A stretch of 64,000 nt of DNA from the NCBI GenBank assembly GCA_963971305.1, contig OZ020317.1, positions 16,696,001-16,760,000 of the forward strand, written 5' to 3'. The stretch comes from Arcuatula senhousia. Its lineage: Eukaryota > Mollusca > Bivalvia > Mytilida > Mytilidae. The number at the start of each line of letters is the position of its first letter. The first letter of the stretch is position 1. Positions 11,945 to 24,100 of this stretch are shown here, piece after piece. The notes beneath the pieces are model-generated. The model saw nothing but the letters and a program-made list of their open reading frames with translations, was not told the DNA's origin and made no database searches. The position numbers and the translations under genes are program-made.

Positions 11945-14520
11945 TTTCATTCATCTTACCTGTATTTCAGTCTGTGAACAGTTTCAGTCATGTTCCCTGT
12001 TTTTTATCTGTGAATATTTTGGTCTGTGAGCAAATTCATTCATCCTACCTGTATAGTAGTCTGTGTGCACAGTTTCTTTGACCTTACCTGTATTTTGGTA
12101 TGAAGAGCACAGTTTCATTGATGTTACCTGTATTTTGGTCTGTGAGTAGTTTCATTGATCGTACCTGTATTTTGGTCTGTGAGTAGTTTCATTGATCTTA
12201 CCTGTATTTTGGTCTGTGAGTAGTTTTATTTATCATACCTGTATTTTGGTCTGTGAGCAGTTTCATTGATCATACCTGTGTTTTTGTGTGTGAGCAGTTT
12301 CATTCATAATTCCTGTATTTTGGTCTGTGAGCAGTTTTATTTATCATACCTGTATTTTGGTTTGTGAGCAGTTGCATTCATCTTACCTTTATTTAGGTCT
12401 GTGAGCAGTTTTATCTATCATACCAGTATTTTGGTTTGTGAGCAGTTTGGTTGATCATACCTGTATTTTGGTCTGTGAGCAGTTTCAGTGATCATACCTG
12501 TATTTTGGTCTGTGAGCAGTTTCAGTGATCATACCTGTATTTTGGTCTGTGAGCAGTTTGGTTGATCATACCTGTATTTTGGTCTGTGAGCAGTTTGGTT
12601 GATCATACCTGTATTTTGGTCTGTGAGCAGCTTTATTTATCATACCTGTATTTTGGTCTGTGAGCAGTTTCATTGATCATACCTGTATTTTAGTCTGTGA
12701 GCAGTTTCATTGATCATACCAGTATTTTGGTCTGTGGGCAGTTTCATGGATCATACCTGTATTTTGGTCTGTGAGCAGTTTCATGGATCATACCAATATT
12801 TTGGTCTGTGAGCAGTTTCATTGATCATACCTGTATTTTAGTATGTGAGAAGTGTCATTGATCATACCTGTATTTTGGTCTGTGAGCAGTTTCATTGATC
12901 TTACCTGTATTTTGGTCTGTTAGCAGTTTCATTGATCATACCTGTATTTTGGTCTGTTAGCCGTTTCATTGATCTTACCTGTATTTTGGTTTGTGAGCAG
13001 TTTCATTCATCTTACCTTTATTTTGGTCTGTGAGCAGTTTTATCTATCATACCTGTATTTTGGTTTGTGAGCAGTTTGGTTGATCATACCTGTATTTTGG
13101 TCTGTGAGCAGTTTCAGTGATCATACCTGTATTTTGGTCTGTGAGCAGTTTGGTTGATCATACCTGTATTTTGGTCTGTGAGCAGTTTGGTTGATCATAC
13201 CTGTATTTTGGTCTGTGAGCAGCTTTATTTATCATACCTGTATTTTGGTCTGTGAGCAGTTTCATTGATCATACCTGTATTTTAGTCTGTGAGCAGTTTC
13301 ATTGATCATACCAGTATTTTGGTCTGTGGGCAGTTTCATGGATCATACCTGTATTTTGGTCTGTGAGCAGTTTCATGGATCATACCAGTATTTTGGTCTG
13401 TGAGCAGTTTCATTGATCATACTTGTATTTTAGTATGTGAGAAGTGTCATTGATCATACCTGTATTTTGGTCTGTTAGCAGTTTCATTGATCATACCTGT
13501 ATTTTGGTCTGTTAGCCGTTTCATTGATCTTACCTGTATTTTGGTCTGTGAGCAGTTTCATTGATCATACCTGTATTTTGGTCTGTTAGCAGTTTCATTG
13601 ATCTTACCTGTATTTTGGTCTGTGAGCAGTTTCATTGATCATACCTGTATTTTGGTCTGTGAGCAGTTTCATTGATCATACCTGTATTTTGGTCTGTTAG
13701 CAGTTTCATTGATCTTACCTGTATTTTGGTCTGTGAGCAGTTTCATTGATCATACCTGTATTTTGGTCTGTTAGCCGTTTCATTGATCTTACCTGTATTT
13801 TGGTCTGTGAGCAGTTTCATTGATCATACCTGTATTTTGGTCTGTTAGCAGTTTCATTGATCTTACCTGTATTTTGGTCTGTGGGCAGTTTCATGGATCA
13901 TACCATTATTTTGGTCTGTGGGCAGTTTCATGGATCATACCTGTATTTTGGTCTGTGAGCAGTTTCATGGATCATACCAGTATTTTGGTCTGTGAGCAGT
14001 TTCATTGATCATACCTGTATTTTAGTATGTGAGAAGTGTCATTGATCATACTTGTATTTTGGTCTGTGAGCAGTTTCAGTGATCATACCTGTATTTTGGT
14101 CTGTGAGCAGTTTGGTTGATCATACCTGTATTTTGGTTTGTGAGCAGTTTGGTTGATCATACCTGTATTTTGGTCTGTGAGCAGTTTTATTTATCATACC
14201 TGTATTTTGGTCTGTGAGCAGTTTCATTGATCATACCTGTATTTTGGTCTGTCAGCAGTTTCATTGATCATACCAGTATTTTGGTCTGTGGGCAGTTTCA
14301 TGGATCATACCATTATTTTGGTCTGTGGGCAGTTTCATGGATCATACCTGTATTTTGGTCTGTGAGCAGTTTCATGGATCATACCAGTATTTTGGTCTGT
14401 GAGCAGTTTCATTGATCATACCTGTATTTTAGTATGTGAGAAGTGTCATTGATCATACCTGTATTTTGGTCTGTGAGCAGTTTCATTGATCATACCTGTA
14501 TTTTGGTCTGTGAGCTGTCT
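11945..14520 (-). repeat. 37-bp minisatellite derived from an exon-intron boundary
   Basis: About 70 head-to-tail copies of a 37-bp unit; on the minus strand it reads GCTCACAGACCAAAATACAG then GTATGATCAATGAAACT. The first 20 bases match the 3' end of the coding exon at 14496-14606, and the next 17 are the start of its intron including the GT donor. The array abuts and slightly overlaps that exon. Copies at 11.95-12.45 kb are the most diverged. Shared variants (for example a TATGTGAGAAGTGTC unit near 12840, 13432, 14026 and 14431) show higher-order duplication of multi-unit blocks. Short open frames within the array are repeat artefacts. Confidence 0.93.
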
Positions 14521-14606
14521 GTTGAGTTTGTCTAGTGACTGTAGAGAACCAAATGTTTTACTGTTCAGTAGTGAAGGATCATAACCACTGTCACTCTCAT
14601 TATCAG
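14496..14606 (-). CDS. MYRIP/MLPH: MyRIP/melanophilin-like gene, exon 4 (internal)
   Basis: The exon is read on the minus strand from a TTTGATTTCAG acceptor to a donor ACAG|GTATGATC. It is 111 bp, enters in phase 1 and leaves in phase 1, which matches the phase left by exon 3. It encodes an acidic, serine-rich segment (DNESDSGYDPSLL) followed by a short amphipathic stretch (SLQSLDKLNRQL). Low-complexity acidic linkers of this type follow the zinc-finger region in Slac2 proteins, but this segment alone would not identify the family; the assignment rests on phase continuity with exons 1-3. The last 20 coding bases plus the splice donor are the seed of the adjoining 37-bp array. If the donor were not used, the reading frame would close in the second array unit after about 20 residues. 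The next exon was not found and may lie outside the window. Confidence 0.7.
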
Positions 14607-14789
14607 CTGAAATCAAATACAAATATAACAAGTGAGCAACAAATACATAGTCTCCTTTTTGACAGCAATTTTTAAGGCCAACACAGTACAATGTATTTTG
14701 GTGAAATAAAAGTAACAACAGAATTATTGAAATGGAATGATGTATAAGATATGTCTAAGAAGAAAAGACGAATCAAGGCAAAATCATAC

Positions 14790-14905
14790 TAGGAAATTGA
14801 AGATCCCGATGGTCCTAACTTTGAACAGGCATTTCAATAGAAATGGTGGGTTAAACCAGGTATTATGGCACCGGAACTCCCTCTTCCATTGTGATCATTG
14901 TGTCC
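14790..14905 (-). repeat. Dispersed repeat fragment, reverse orientation
   Basis: Contains AATGGTGGGTTAAACCAGGT and CTCCCTCTTCCATTGTGATC, the reverse complement of the repeat nested in the satellite at 4741-4960. Confidence 0.6.
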
Positions 14906-16929
14906 GATAACACAAAATAAACAACATTCATGAGACCTAATTGGGACAGTTAGCTTATCATTTCAGTACAAAAAAGATCCAAAAATAATTAAAAGATTCA
15001 CAAATCATGTCATTTGACATAATTTTGATTTTTTCTACAAGTGGCTGATATCAAAGGAAAAACATCTTTATAGACTGCATGGAACATATTTCTTAAAACA
15101 TTGAAATCATCAGGTTCATATACATTAATCTGCAGCTCATTTTAAAGGACAGCTAAACATATACAAAAAACTTGCTAAATATCTGGAAGTGCTCTGAAAA
15201 AGAACAATCAATGTTTGACTGGACCAGCATCACAACATAGATAATGACTACAACTTATAAGTGAAATCCTACATCATTATTTTAACAAAATCCCATCAAA
15301 GTACACAATTCAAATTTAATATTTGTTTCTTAGCATTTTACAACCCTCATCACTTTAAATGGTTAAGAATAAAGGATTATACAACCCTCTTCATTGTGTG
15401 CCAAATTTGAAATCAATCCCTTAAGTTGAGAAGTCGCGAAATCTGTCACAAAAGTTTGAACCAGAAGGAGGTTATTAGAGGGACAAGGTGACTGACTGCA
15501 CAATAGCCCGTCTCTTACAGGTATGGGTATAATATACAAAATCAATATAACTAAACACACTGAGCAAGACTAAAATAACCAAGTCCAGTTGTAAACTAGA
15601 GTTATTCTTCTTTGACTTGTTATTTATATATTTTGTAACTTGTGCCACAAATACCCAATAATTAAAATTAAGTGTAAACAATAATTTGTACAAAAACATC
15701 ATAAAACCCTGTTTATCATGTTAATTCCTTTGATCTAAAAGAATGAACATATAAGTCAATGACATTAAAAACCCAATAAAATATAAATTTGAAAACATGC
15801 CTTTCCAAACAGCTTTCCCATGATTTCAAACTAAATTATTTTCAAAATATACATTACCAAGGTTTTCAACACCTAAAAAATGCATTAAAAATTCTAGAAA
15901 GAAAGAATGAAAATATAGGAAAGTGATTTACCTAACACTTAACCTTAAATAAATAGATATAACTGTTGAAATGTTCAAAGTTCAAGGGCTATAACTCTAG
16001 TACAATTCAGCTCTTGGAACAACATAATAATTGACATAACTTTAATATCATGGCTGAACTCACAGTTCAAGATCTGTAAGCCTTCAGAAATAACAGTGTG
16101 GAAAACTAATTTTTGGCTTGTGGAGTGCAAACCTAAATTCTTTTTAGTTTTGGCTGGTAGGGGATTAATCATGGAGCGAAAATGCAAAGTTTCAGGAATA
16201 GTAGTATACCTCTGTGTTGTATTAATGTGACACATTTAATCTACAAAATATTGATAGAGGGGAGAAAGTCCCTGTGGTATAAACATTAAAAAAGAAAAGA
16301 TATCTTCTCAAATAATGGAACATTTTACATCTACAAATTATTACCAGATTTGTTTGTCTCAAAGGGTAAATTGTTCACCACATTCAATAATCTCTATTTC
16401 TATAATGCTCTTCAGACATAAAACCTTATACTTCAGAGAACTACAATCAAATTATAACTGGTATGGATCAAATCTTGGCGACAACTTCACATGACAAGTT
16501 CTAATCTCCTAGCAGAAAACAGGGAATCCTATATTACAGACATCCTTGTATGTATTGATTCCTCAACAAATAACTCTATTATCAGATAAATTGTCTGAAG
16601 CCAGGGATAATTGTAAGCTGCTGATGGTCTATAAACACACAAGCAGTGATTTCTTAATAAGAACAAGAATCCTGACAAAATTATGGAAATTAAAATGACA
16701 ACAAAGTTCCATACTAAATTTGCTATGCTTTACACACGTTTCATCTATCCAAGCTCTACTGTACTGCTGACATTCCATCAACATTTAAACCTTCCAAGTG
16801 GTTTAAGGCCTAGGAATCAAAATGACAACAAAATTTTGTTATCACTGACGCATGTTTCATTTTATTCAAGACTGATCAGAGCCACTCTAGCCAAAAGGTT
16901 GAAAATGACAAACACCAAATGAATACCAT

Positions 16930-17180
16930 AAACCAACTAAAATGGGGGGCTTTCATGGAAGAGGTATGTTTCCTGTGTCTTCAAATATTTGGTAAGCAGG
17001 AAGTAGATAAGTTATGGGCATATAATCGCTTAACACCACATAGTACTATAGAAAGAAGCTACATGCCAAATATCAAGAGGCTGTGACATGTAGCTGCCCC
17101 AAAAACTGAGACGGAAATTTTTCGTGATGCCGCAGGACAACACAAAACAACGGATAGTGTCAAAGTGACTTCGCAACATG
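16930..17180 (+). repeat. Dispersed repeat, related to 18.0 and 19.9 kb
   Basis: Shares phrases such as TGCCAAATATCAAGAGGCTG and the following GTTGC/GCTGCCCCAAAAA context with 18090-18140 and 19975-20035. The copies are diverged and their ends are not defined. Confidence 0.45.
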
Positions 17181-17781
17181 TTACAGGGGCCTTAACAAAA
17201 CAAAATAAAAATGCTGAATGATAAATCAACTAATGCTTGAGGTAGGAAGAATTATTGAGTTTTGTCAATTTTGAAATTTACACAGACAATTTTATAGATC
17301 TGGTTTATTTCATCTGGTTTAACCCATCATTTCTTTTGAAATGCATGTAGAAAGTCAGGTACTTAACAATCTTTAATTTCTCTGTTGTGTCTTTCTTTTT
17401 TTTTTGTGTCTTTCCTTTTTAGACTTTTGAGGTTGCCAAATTTCAAGTCCTACTCATGTAGAGTTTCTTATAAAAGCCTGACCAAAATTATCACATTAAC
17501 TTAGTTTTAAACAAACAAGCAGGAGTCTGAAAGGTAGGCTCATAGAGTTAAACATTCTAGATAACCCTACCAAATTTCAAATCATAATTGACATGTATAT
17601 TTTTTGAAAAACAGCCTTGACAAAATTTGTGTAAGAACAGAAATGACTAAAACCTTTATGTCCTGAAATAATTGTCACAGGGCCATAACTGGATATGAAA
17701 TTGCATCAGTAGACATTGTACATAGAATGCATTAGCATAGCATATTACTGTTTATGTATTAGGTCTTATTTTGTTACTTAC

Positions 17782-17912
17782 TATGATATTTTCTGGTGGA
17801 ATCTCGTCTTTTCTGCTTATACAGCGATCTCACAACTTTAGCACTACCAAATCTTTTAAACTTTTTACTGACATTGTCATAAAACCATTCACATGACTTT
17901 AATTTCAGTTCT
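17782..17912 (-). CDS. MYRIP/MLPH: MyRIP/melanophilin-like gene, exon 3 (FKRFGSAKV segment)
   Basis: Minus-strand exon of 131 bp with acceptor TTCATATAG and donor CATA|GTAAGTAA, a full consensus 5' splice site. It enters in phase 2 and leaves in phase 1, matching both neighbours. It encodes CEWFYDNVSKKFKRFGSAKV followed by VRSLYKQKRR. Melanophilin and MyRIP carry a nearly identical W-[FY]-Y...FKRFGSAKV-IRSL segment directly after their zinc finger, within the second Slp-homology region that contacts Rab27. This is the most diagnostic exon for the Slac2 family. A basic tail (KQKRRDSTRK) follows. The segment does not by itself separate MyRIP from melanophilin orthology, and an invertebrate single-copy ancestor is possible. 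Confidence 0.87.
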
Positions 17913-18848
17913 CTATATGAAAATAAATTAAAAAAGAAGTTTAGTTTTACATACATGTGCTACCAAAAAATATATATCAACAAAGCTGACAAAATCAACA
18001 GAGATTGCAGTCTTCCATGTGAGACATATGATGTCTGCATTTTAAATCATGAAGTAGATGTGTCATGAGCATAAAATCACTAAGACAGGATAAAACTACA
18101 AATATCAAGAGTCTGTTGCATGTATGTTCCCAAAAAAAAACCCAGTTACAAGTGTCCCCTTCTTACATCTCCCAACAAGTTAGAGACAACATAACAATGT
18201 TCAGGTATATTATCTCAAGAATATAATATGCTTTTTGCATGCAGCTTGTATGAACTTAACCTACTATTTTATTATAAACCATGATCCCATGTTATGGTTT
18301 TATTACTATTGCTGTAAATGTCCTTATCAGGTCATTATAAAATGTCCAATTTGAACTAATTACAATTTCATTTTTCTTAGTATTGAAGATGTCCAAATTT
18401 TAACTGCCATTTCTAGGCCTGTTTTACATTGTTTTAAAGTGTTTGATATAGATTAGTGTTGTTGATTTTCAATAACTTCAATGAGCCTGGTACATAAATA
18501 TCACTTTATTCTTCATTATCTCATATGCATTTAAATGTTTTTGATACATGTATAAATAAAGTAAGTATGTTGTAGTATTTGTGAATCTATCGATTTAATC
18601 TCATATTATTTTGTATAATGTCATTTTGTTTTATCTTTGATAATAAATGTGTTGGCTGTAATATGGCTTATCATTAATAAACAAGAGTTAACACTAAAGT
18701 ATGTCTCACAGTCTCACCTGCGGCACCATTAGAAACAATTATTCTTTCTTACTTCCACTATATTTTGAATTTACATGGATTTTTAGTTTCTAAGAACAAA
18801 AGACATTTAAAGAACTTAAACATTGCTAATATATGCAATAAAAATAAT

Positions 18849-19395
18849 CAAAGTCACCTAACCAGATAATCAAGGTCAAGGTCAAAAGATTGGGATGCAA
18901 CTGTGCTAAGCTATTACTTGGGCATATGTATACCAAGTTTCATCAACCTAGGACCGATAATACTTGAGATATGGAGGTGTTTACAAAATCTTAACATTTG
19001 TATTACAATCATGTATATGTATTGAAAATTGTCAAAGTCACTCAACCAGATAATCAAAGTCAAGGTCAAAAGATGGGGATGTAATTGTGCTAAGCTATTA
19101 CTGGGGCATATGCATACCAAGTTTCATCAACCTAAGACTTCTAGTTCTTCAGATATGGAGGTACTCCCTAAACTTTTCCATTGCTATTATATGTATTGGA
19201 AATTGTATAAGTCACTCAACCGGAAAATCAAGGTCAAGGTCAAAAGATGGGGATGCAACTGTGGTAAGCTACTACTGGGGCATATGCATACCAAGTTTCA
19301 TCAACCCAGGACCTATAGTTCTTGAGATATGGAGGTGCTCATTGAACTTTTCCAAAAAGTGAATGGCGCCACCGAGGCCAGTAAAGTAACACCTA
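18849..19395 (+). repeat. Dispersed repeat of three ~175-185-bp tandem units (family D)
   Basis: Units start near 18849, 19033 and 19206 with CAAAGTCACTCAACCAGATA or close variants. Each carries AGGTCAAAAGATGGGGATGC, TGGGGCATATGCATACCAAG and GAGATATGGAGGTGCTC. The array closes with AATGGCGCCACCGAGGCCAG and TAAAGTAACACCTATGTCCC. A two-unit copy with the same closing segment is at 28360-28745, which defines the family and its 3' end. Confidence 0.75.
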
Positions 19396-19859
19396 TGTCC
19401 CGCTCTGCTGAAACAAAAAAAATGTATTTGAATTCATTTAGCTCCTTGTGTGCTGTAAATTGGTAAAGATGGATATTGCATTGGCAATAAATTTCCTAGT
19501 CCCCTACCCTATCATTAAAAAATAAATAAGACTTATCTTTTATACCCTTTTATCAATGACTTATATTTAGGAATGAGTTGACACTCAAAAGCTAATTTCA
19601 TGTAGAAATTATTTAGTAATCATATATATGACTGGTCCACACTGATTACCCTAATAGCCTAGATTTATGAAATATTGACAAATACTTTTTTGATCAATAG
19701 AAAATGTTTTATGTATCATATTTTCCTGTCATAAATATTTGTCTCAGACATATTTCTTGGGGATTAATTTAACAATTGAACATCAGGAGCTTCCATTACT
19801 ATGAAAAATCACCTTTGTCACAATACTATCAATAGTAAAACAGCTGGCTAGTATATCAC

Positions 19860-20100
19860 CTAACATATAGACAAGAGTTTGGAGCGTACACAAAGACCAC
19901 AAATATCAGTCACAGAAAAAATGTCCAAATTTTGTTGAACAGGAAGTCTGTGAGCTACAGACCTGAAATCAAATGCTATATACCAAATATCAAGAGCTCA
20001 TGACAAGTAAAGTTGCTGAGAAAACTGTTACAAAAACATTTCCCCAGCATGTCAGCCCAACATTCATCATTTGATGATTTGGATTTTTATTTCAAGTTGG
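19860..20100 (+). repeat. Dispersed repeat fragment
   Basis: Similar in wording to 16930-17180 and 18000-18150 (CCAAATATCAAGAGCTCATG, AAGTTGCTGAGAAAACTG). No ends defined. Confidence 0.4.
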
Positions 20101-20328
20101 TTCACCAAAAATCAATGATTCCCTAGCTAAGTGGAATTTTCCAAATATATTGTTCAACAGTCCTGAATTCTAAACTTGTCCAGGGTATCAATGGCCCAAA
20201 TCTTATATAAAAAGGAAAATATAGTGTTAATTGCAGAAGCAAAAGCACTTTAATACATCACAATGTGTTTGCAGGGCCTAGACTTAAATCTCATGTTAAA
20301 AATAGGGCATGTAATGGGACATTAAATG

Positions 20329-20939
20329 ATACCCCGCCACGTTATAATATCAAAAGTTCATAAAATTTGATTTCAAAGTGGCCTTTTTCGAAAACTATTT
20401 TTCATATCAAGCTGGAAATTGAACTTGACCTGTATTTTAATGTACTCAATAGCTGTACAAAATATCATTTGAATCCCATGAAGCGTTTTCAAGTTATTGG
20501 TCGGAAACTCAAAATTTCATGAAATTTGATTTTTCAAAGTGGCCTATCTCGAAAATTATTTATTGGATCATGCTGGAAATCAAACTTGACCTGTATTTTA
20601 TTGTACTAAACAGCTGTGCAAAATATCATTCAAATCCTTTGACACGTTTTCAAGTTATTGGTCGGAAACTCAAAATTTCATGAAATTTGATTTTTCAAAG
20701 TGGCCTATCTCGAAAACTATCTTTTGGATCATGCTGGAAATCGAACTTGACCTGTATTTTATTGTACTAAACAGCTGTGCAAAATATCATTCAAATCCTT
20801 TGACGCGTTTTCAAGTTATTGGTCGGAAACCTTCGGGGGACGGACAGACAGACGGACAGACAGACGGACGGACGGACAGACACCGAAAAAAACTGAGGGT
20901 ATAACATAATACCCTGCCACTTCGTGTGGCGGGGTATAA
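20329..20939 (+). mobile_element. Hairpin-ended tandem-unit element (family B)
   Basis: The 5' end reads ATACCCCGCCACGTTATAAT and the 3' end GTGTGGCGGGGTATAA, an inverted terminal match. The 3' terminus is itself a hairpin: CCCTGCCACTTCGTGTGGCGGGG. Between them lie three units of about 160 bp (AAATTTGATTTTTCAAAGTG, CTTGACCTGTATTTTATTGT, CGTTTTCAAGTTATTGGTCG) and a (GACGGACAGACA)n-type tail. AAATG occurs just outside both ends (20324-20328 and 20940-20944), a possible 5-bp target duplication. There is no coding capacity. Confidence 0.7.
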
Positions 20940-21136
20940 AAATGGCAGTACTTGCAATAAATTTGTTGAACAGTACTGAGTTTCAAACTTGTTGACGTTA
21001 ATTATAAAATGTCCATTGCGAAATGTAGCCATGAGAGGGCTTACAAGAATGTGACAGATGCCCACAACACCCCCCCCCCCCACCACACACACCCTGCTTT
21101 GGATGCAAAAGAGGACCAAAAATGTACTGAACACAA

Positions 21137-24100
21137 ACACAAATGTCATCCTACTGAGGTCCATAGAAACAGGACCAGGTTTGATAATACATATGTCATC
21201 CTGTCCTACTGAGGTCTATAGAAACATGACCAGGTTTGATAATACATATATCATCCTATCCTACTGAGGTCCATAGAAACAGGACCAGGTTTGATAACAC
21301 AAATGTCATCCTACTGAGGTCCATAGAAACAGGACCAGGTTTGATAACACATGTGTCATCCTATCCTACTGAGGTCCATAGAAACAGGACCAGGTTTGAT
21401 AACACATATGTCATCCTATCCTACTGAGGTCCATAGAAACAGGACCAGGTTTGATAACACATGTGTCATCCAACCCTGTCCTACTGAGGTCCATAGAAAC
21501 AGGACCAGGTTTGATAACACATATGTCATCCTATCCTACTGAGGTCCATAGAAACAGGACCAGGTTTGATAACACAAATGTCATCCTACTGAGGTCCATA
21601 GAAACAGGACCAGGTTTGATAACACATATGTCATCCTATCCTACTGAGGTCCATAGAAACAGGACCAGGTTTGATAACACATATGTCATCCTATCCTACT
21701 GAGGTCCATAGAAACAGGACAAGGTTTGATAACACATATGTCATCCTATCCTACTGAGGTCCATAGAAACAGGACCAGGTTTGACAACACATATGTCATC
21801 CTATCCTACTGAGGTCCATAGAAACATGACCAGGTTTGATAATACATATATCATCCTATCCTACTGAGGTCCATAGAAACAGGACCAGGTTTGATAACAC
21901 AAATGTCATCCTACTGAGGTCCATAGAAACAGGACCAGGTTTGATAACACATGTGTCATCCTATCCTACTGAGGTCCATAGAAACAGGACCAGGTTTGAT
22001 AACACATGTGTCATCCAACCCTGTCCTACTGAGGTCCATAGAAACAGGACCAGGTTTGATAACACATATGTCATCCTATCCTACTGAGGTCCATAGAAAC
22101 AGGACCAGGTTTGATAACACAAATGTCATCCTCCTGAGGTCCATAGAAACAGGACCAGGTTTGATAACACATGTGTCATCCTATCCTACTGAGGTCCATA
22201 GAAACAGGACCAGGTTTGATAACACATATGTCATCCTATCCTACTGAGGTCCATAGAAACAGGACCAGGTTGGATAACACATATGTCATCCAACCCTGTC
22301 CTACTGAGGTCCATAGAAACAGGACCAGGTTTGATAACACATATGTCATCCTATCCTACTGAGGTCCATAGAAACAGGACCAGGTTTGATAACACAAATG
22401 TCATCCTACTGAGGTCCATAGAAACAGGACCAGGTTTGATAACACATATGTCATCCTATCCTACTGAGGTCCATAGAAACAAGACCTATCCTAATTACAA
22501 ATACCAAAACGCGGGTATAAACGGTTAATTTGGATATGCTATATATCGATATTTCAAGGAGTAACTTCTCATCAGTAGCATTTAAACCAAAACATTGGAA
22601 GGTCAAAATCCCAAACAGTTGAAAACGAAAAGTACTCAAAACCAAAACGTTCGAACAAGGAAGCCAAATCCAGCACCGAGGATATCGACCATGTGCATTA
22701 CAAGGAAAGAAACCTGGTGTTTTCATCAATTTTGAATTTAACTATCGGAAATTTCAGCGACAATATATATTAGAAATTTTATGGTAATTCGTGTCAGACA
22801 AGTCTGACTACCAGGCTTGTGATTACCCTCGGGGACCTCTGGTCCACCAGCAGCGGTTATCTCCCAGTGGTTTCAAAATTACAAATACCAAAACGCGGGT
22901 ATAAACGGTTAATTTGGATATGCTATATATCGATATTTCAAGGAGTAACCTCTCATCAGTAGCATTTAAACCAAAACATTGGAAGGTCAAAATCCCAAAC
23001 AGTTGAAAACGAAAAGTACTCAAAACCAAAACGTTCGAACAAGGAAGCCAAATCCAGCACCGAGGATATCGACCATGTGCATTACAAGGAAAGAAACCTG
23101 GTGTTTTCATCAATTTTGAATTTAACTATCGGAAATTTCAGCGACAATATATATTAGAAATTTTATGGTAATTCGTGTCAGACAAGTCTGACTACCAGGC
23201 TTGTGATTACCCTCGGGGACCTCTGGTCCACCAGCAGCGGTTATCGCCCAGTGGTTTCAAAATTACAAATACCAAAAAGCGGGTATAAACGGTTAATTTG
23301 GATATGCTATATGCTACTGAGGTCCATAGAAACAGGACCAGGTTTGATAACACATATGTCATCCTATCCTACTGAGGTCCATAGAAACAGGACCAGGTTT
23401 GATAACACATATGTCATCCAACCCTGTCCTACTGAGGTCCATAGAAACAGGACCAGGTTTGATAACACATATGTCATCATATCCTACTGAGGTCCATAGA
23501 AACAGGACCAGGTTTGATAACACAAATGTCATCCAACCTTATCATACTGAGGTCCATAGAAACAGGACTAGGTTTGATAACACATACGTCATCCAACCTT
23601 ATCCTACTGAGGTCCATAGAAACAGGACCAGGGTTTGATAACACATATGTCATCCTATCCTACTGAGGTCCATAGAAACAGGACCAGGTTTGATAACACA
23701 TATGTCATCCTATCCTACTGAGGTCCATAGAAACAAGACCAGGTTTGATAACACATATGTCATCCTATCCTACTGAGGTCCATAGAAACAGGACTAGGTT
23801 TGATAACACATATGTCACCCTATCCTACTGAGGTCCATAGAAACAGGACCAGGTTTGATAACACAAATGTCATCCTACTGAGGTCCATAGAAACAGGACC
23901 AGGTTTGATAACACATATGTCATCCTATCCTACTGAGGTCCATAGAAACAAGACCAGGTTTGATAACACATATGTCATCCTAGCCTACTGAGGTCCATAG
24001 AAACAGGACTAGGTTTGATAACACATATGTCATCCAACCTTATTCTACTGAGGTCCATAGAAACAGGACCAGGTTTGATAACACATGTGTCATCCTGTCC

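Larger units (their letters stand above)
14607..17781 (-). other. Intron 3 of the MyRIP/melanophilin-like gene
   Basis: A GT-AG intron of about 3.2 kb, with donor A|GTAAGTAA after exon 3 and acceptor TTTGATTTCAG before exon 4. It contains a reverse-oriented copy of the 4741-4960 dispersed repeat at 14790-14905, further dispersed repeat sequence at 16930-17180, and a partial copy of the first repeat near 17310-17365. No other exon is needed to keep the reading frame. Confidence 0.65.

Noticed and set aside
13820..14415. Plus-strand open frames repeating a WSVSSF(I/M)D-type motif
   Set aside because: They lie inside the 37-bp minisatellite, antisense to the host gene, and are explained by repetition.
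11945..14520. CRISPR-like array (regular ~37-bp period)
   Set aside because: There are no spacers: units are contiguous and similar along their whole length. The context is eukaryotic with spliced exons, so it is a minisatellite.
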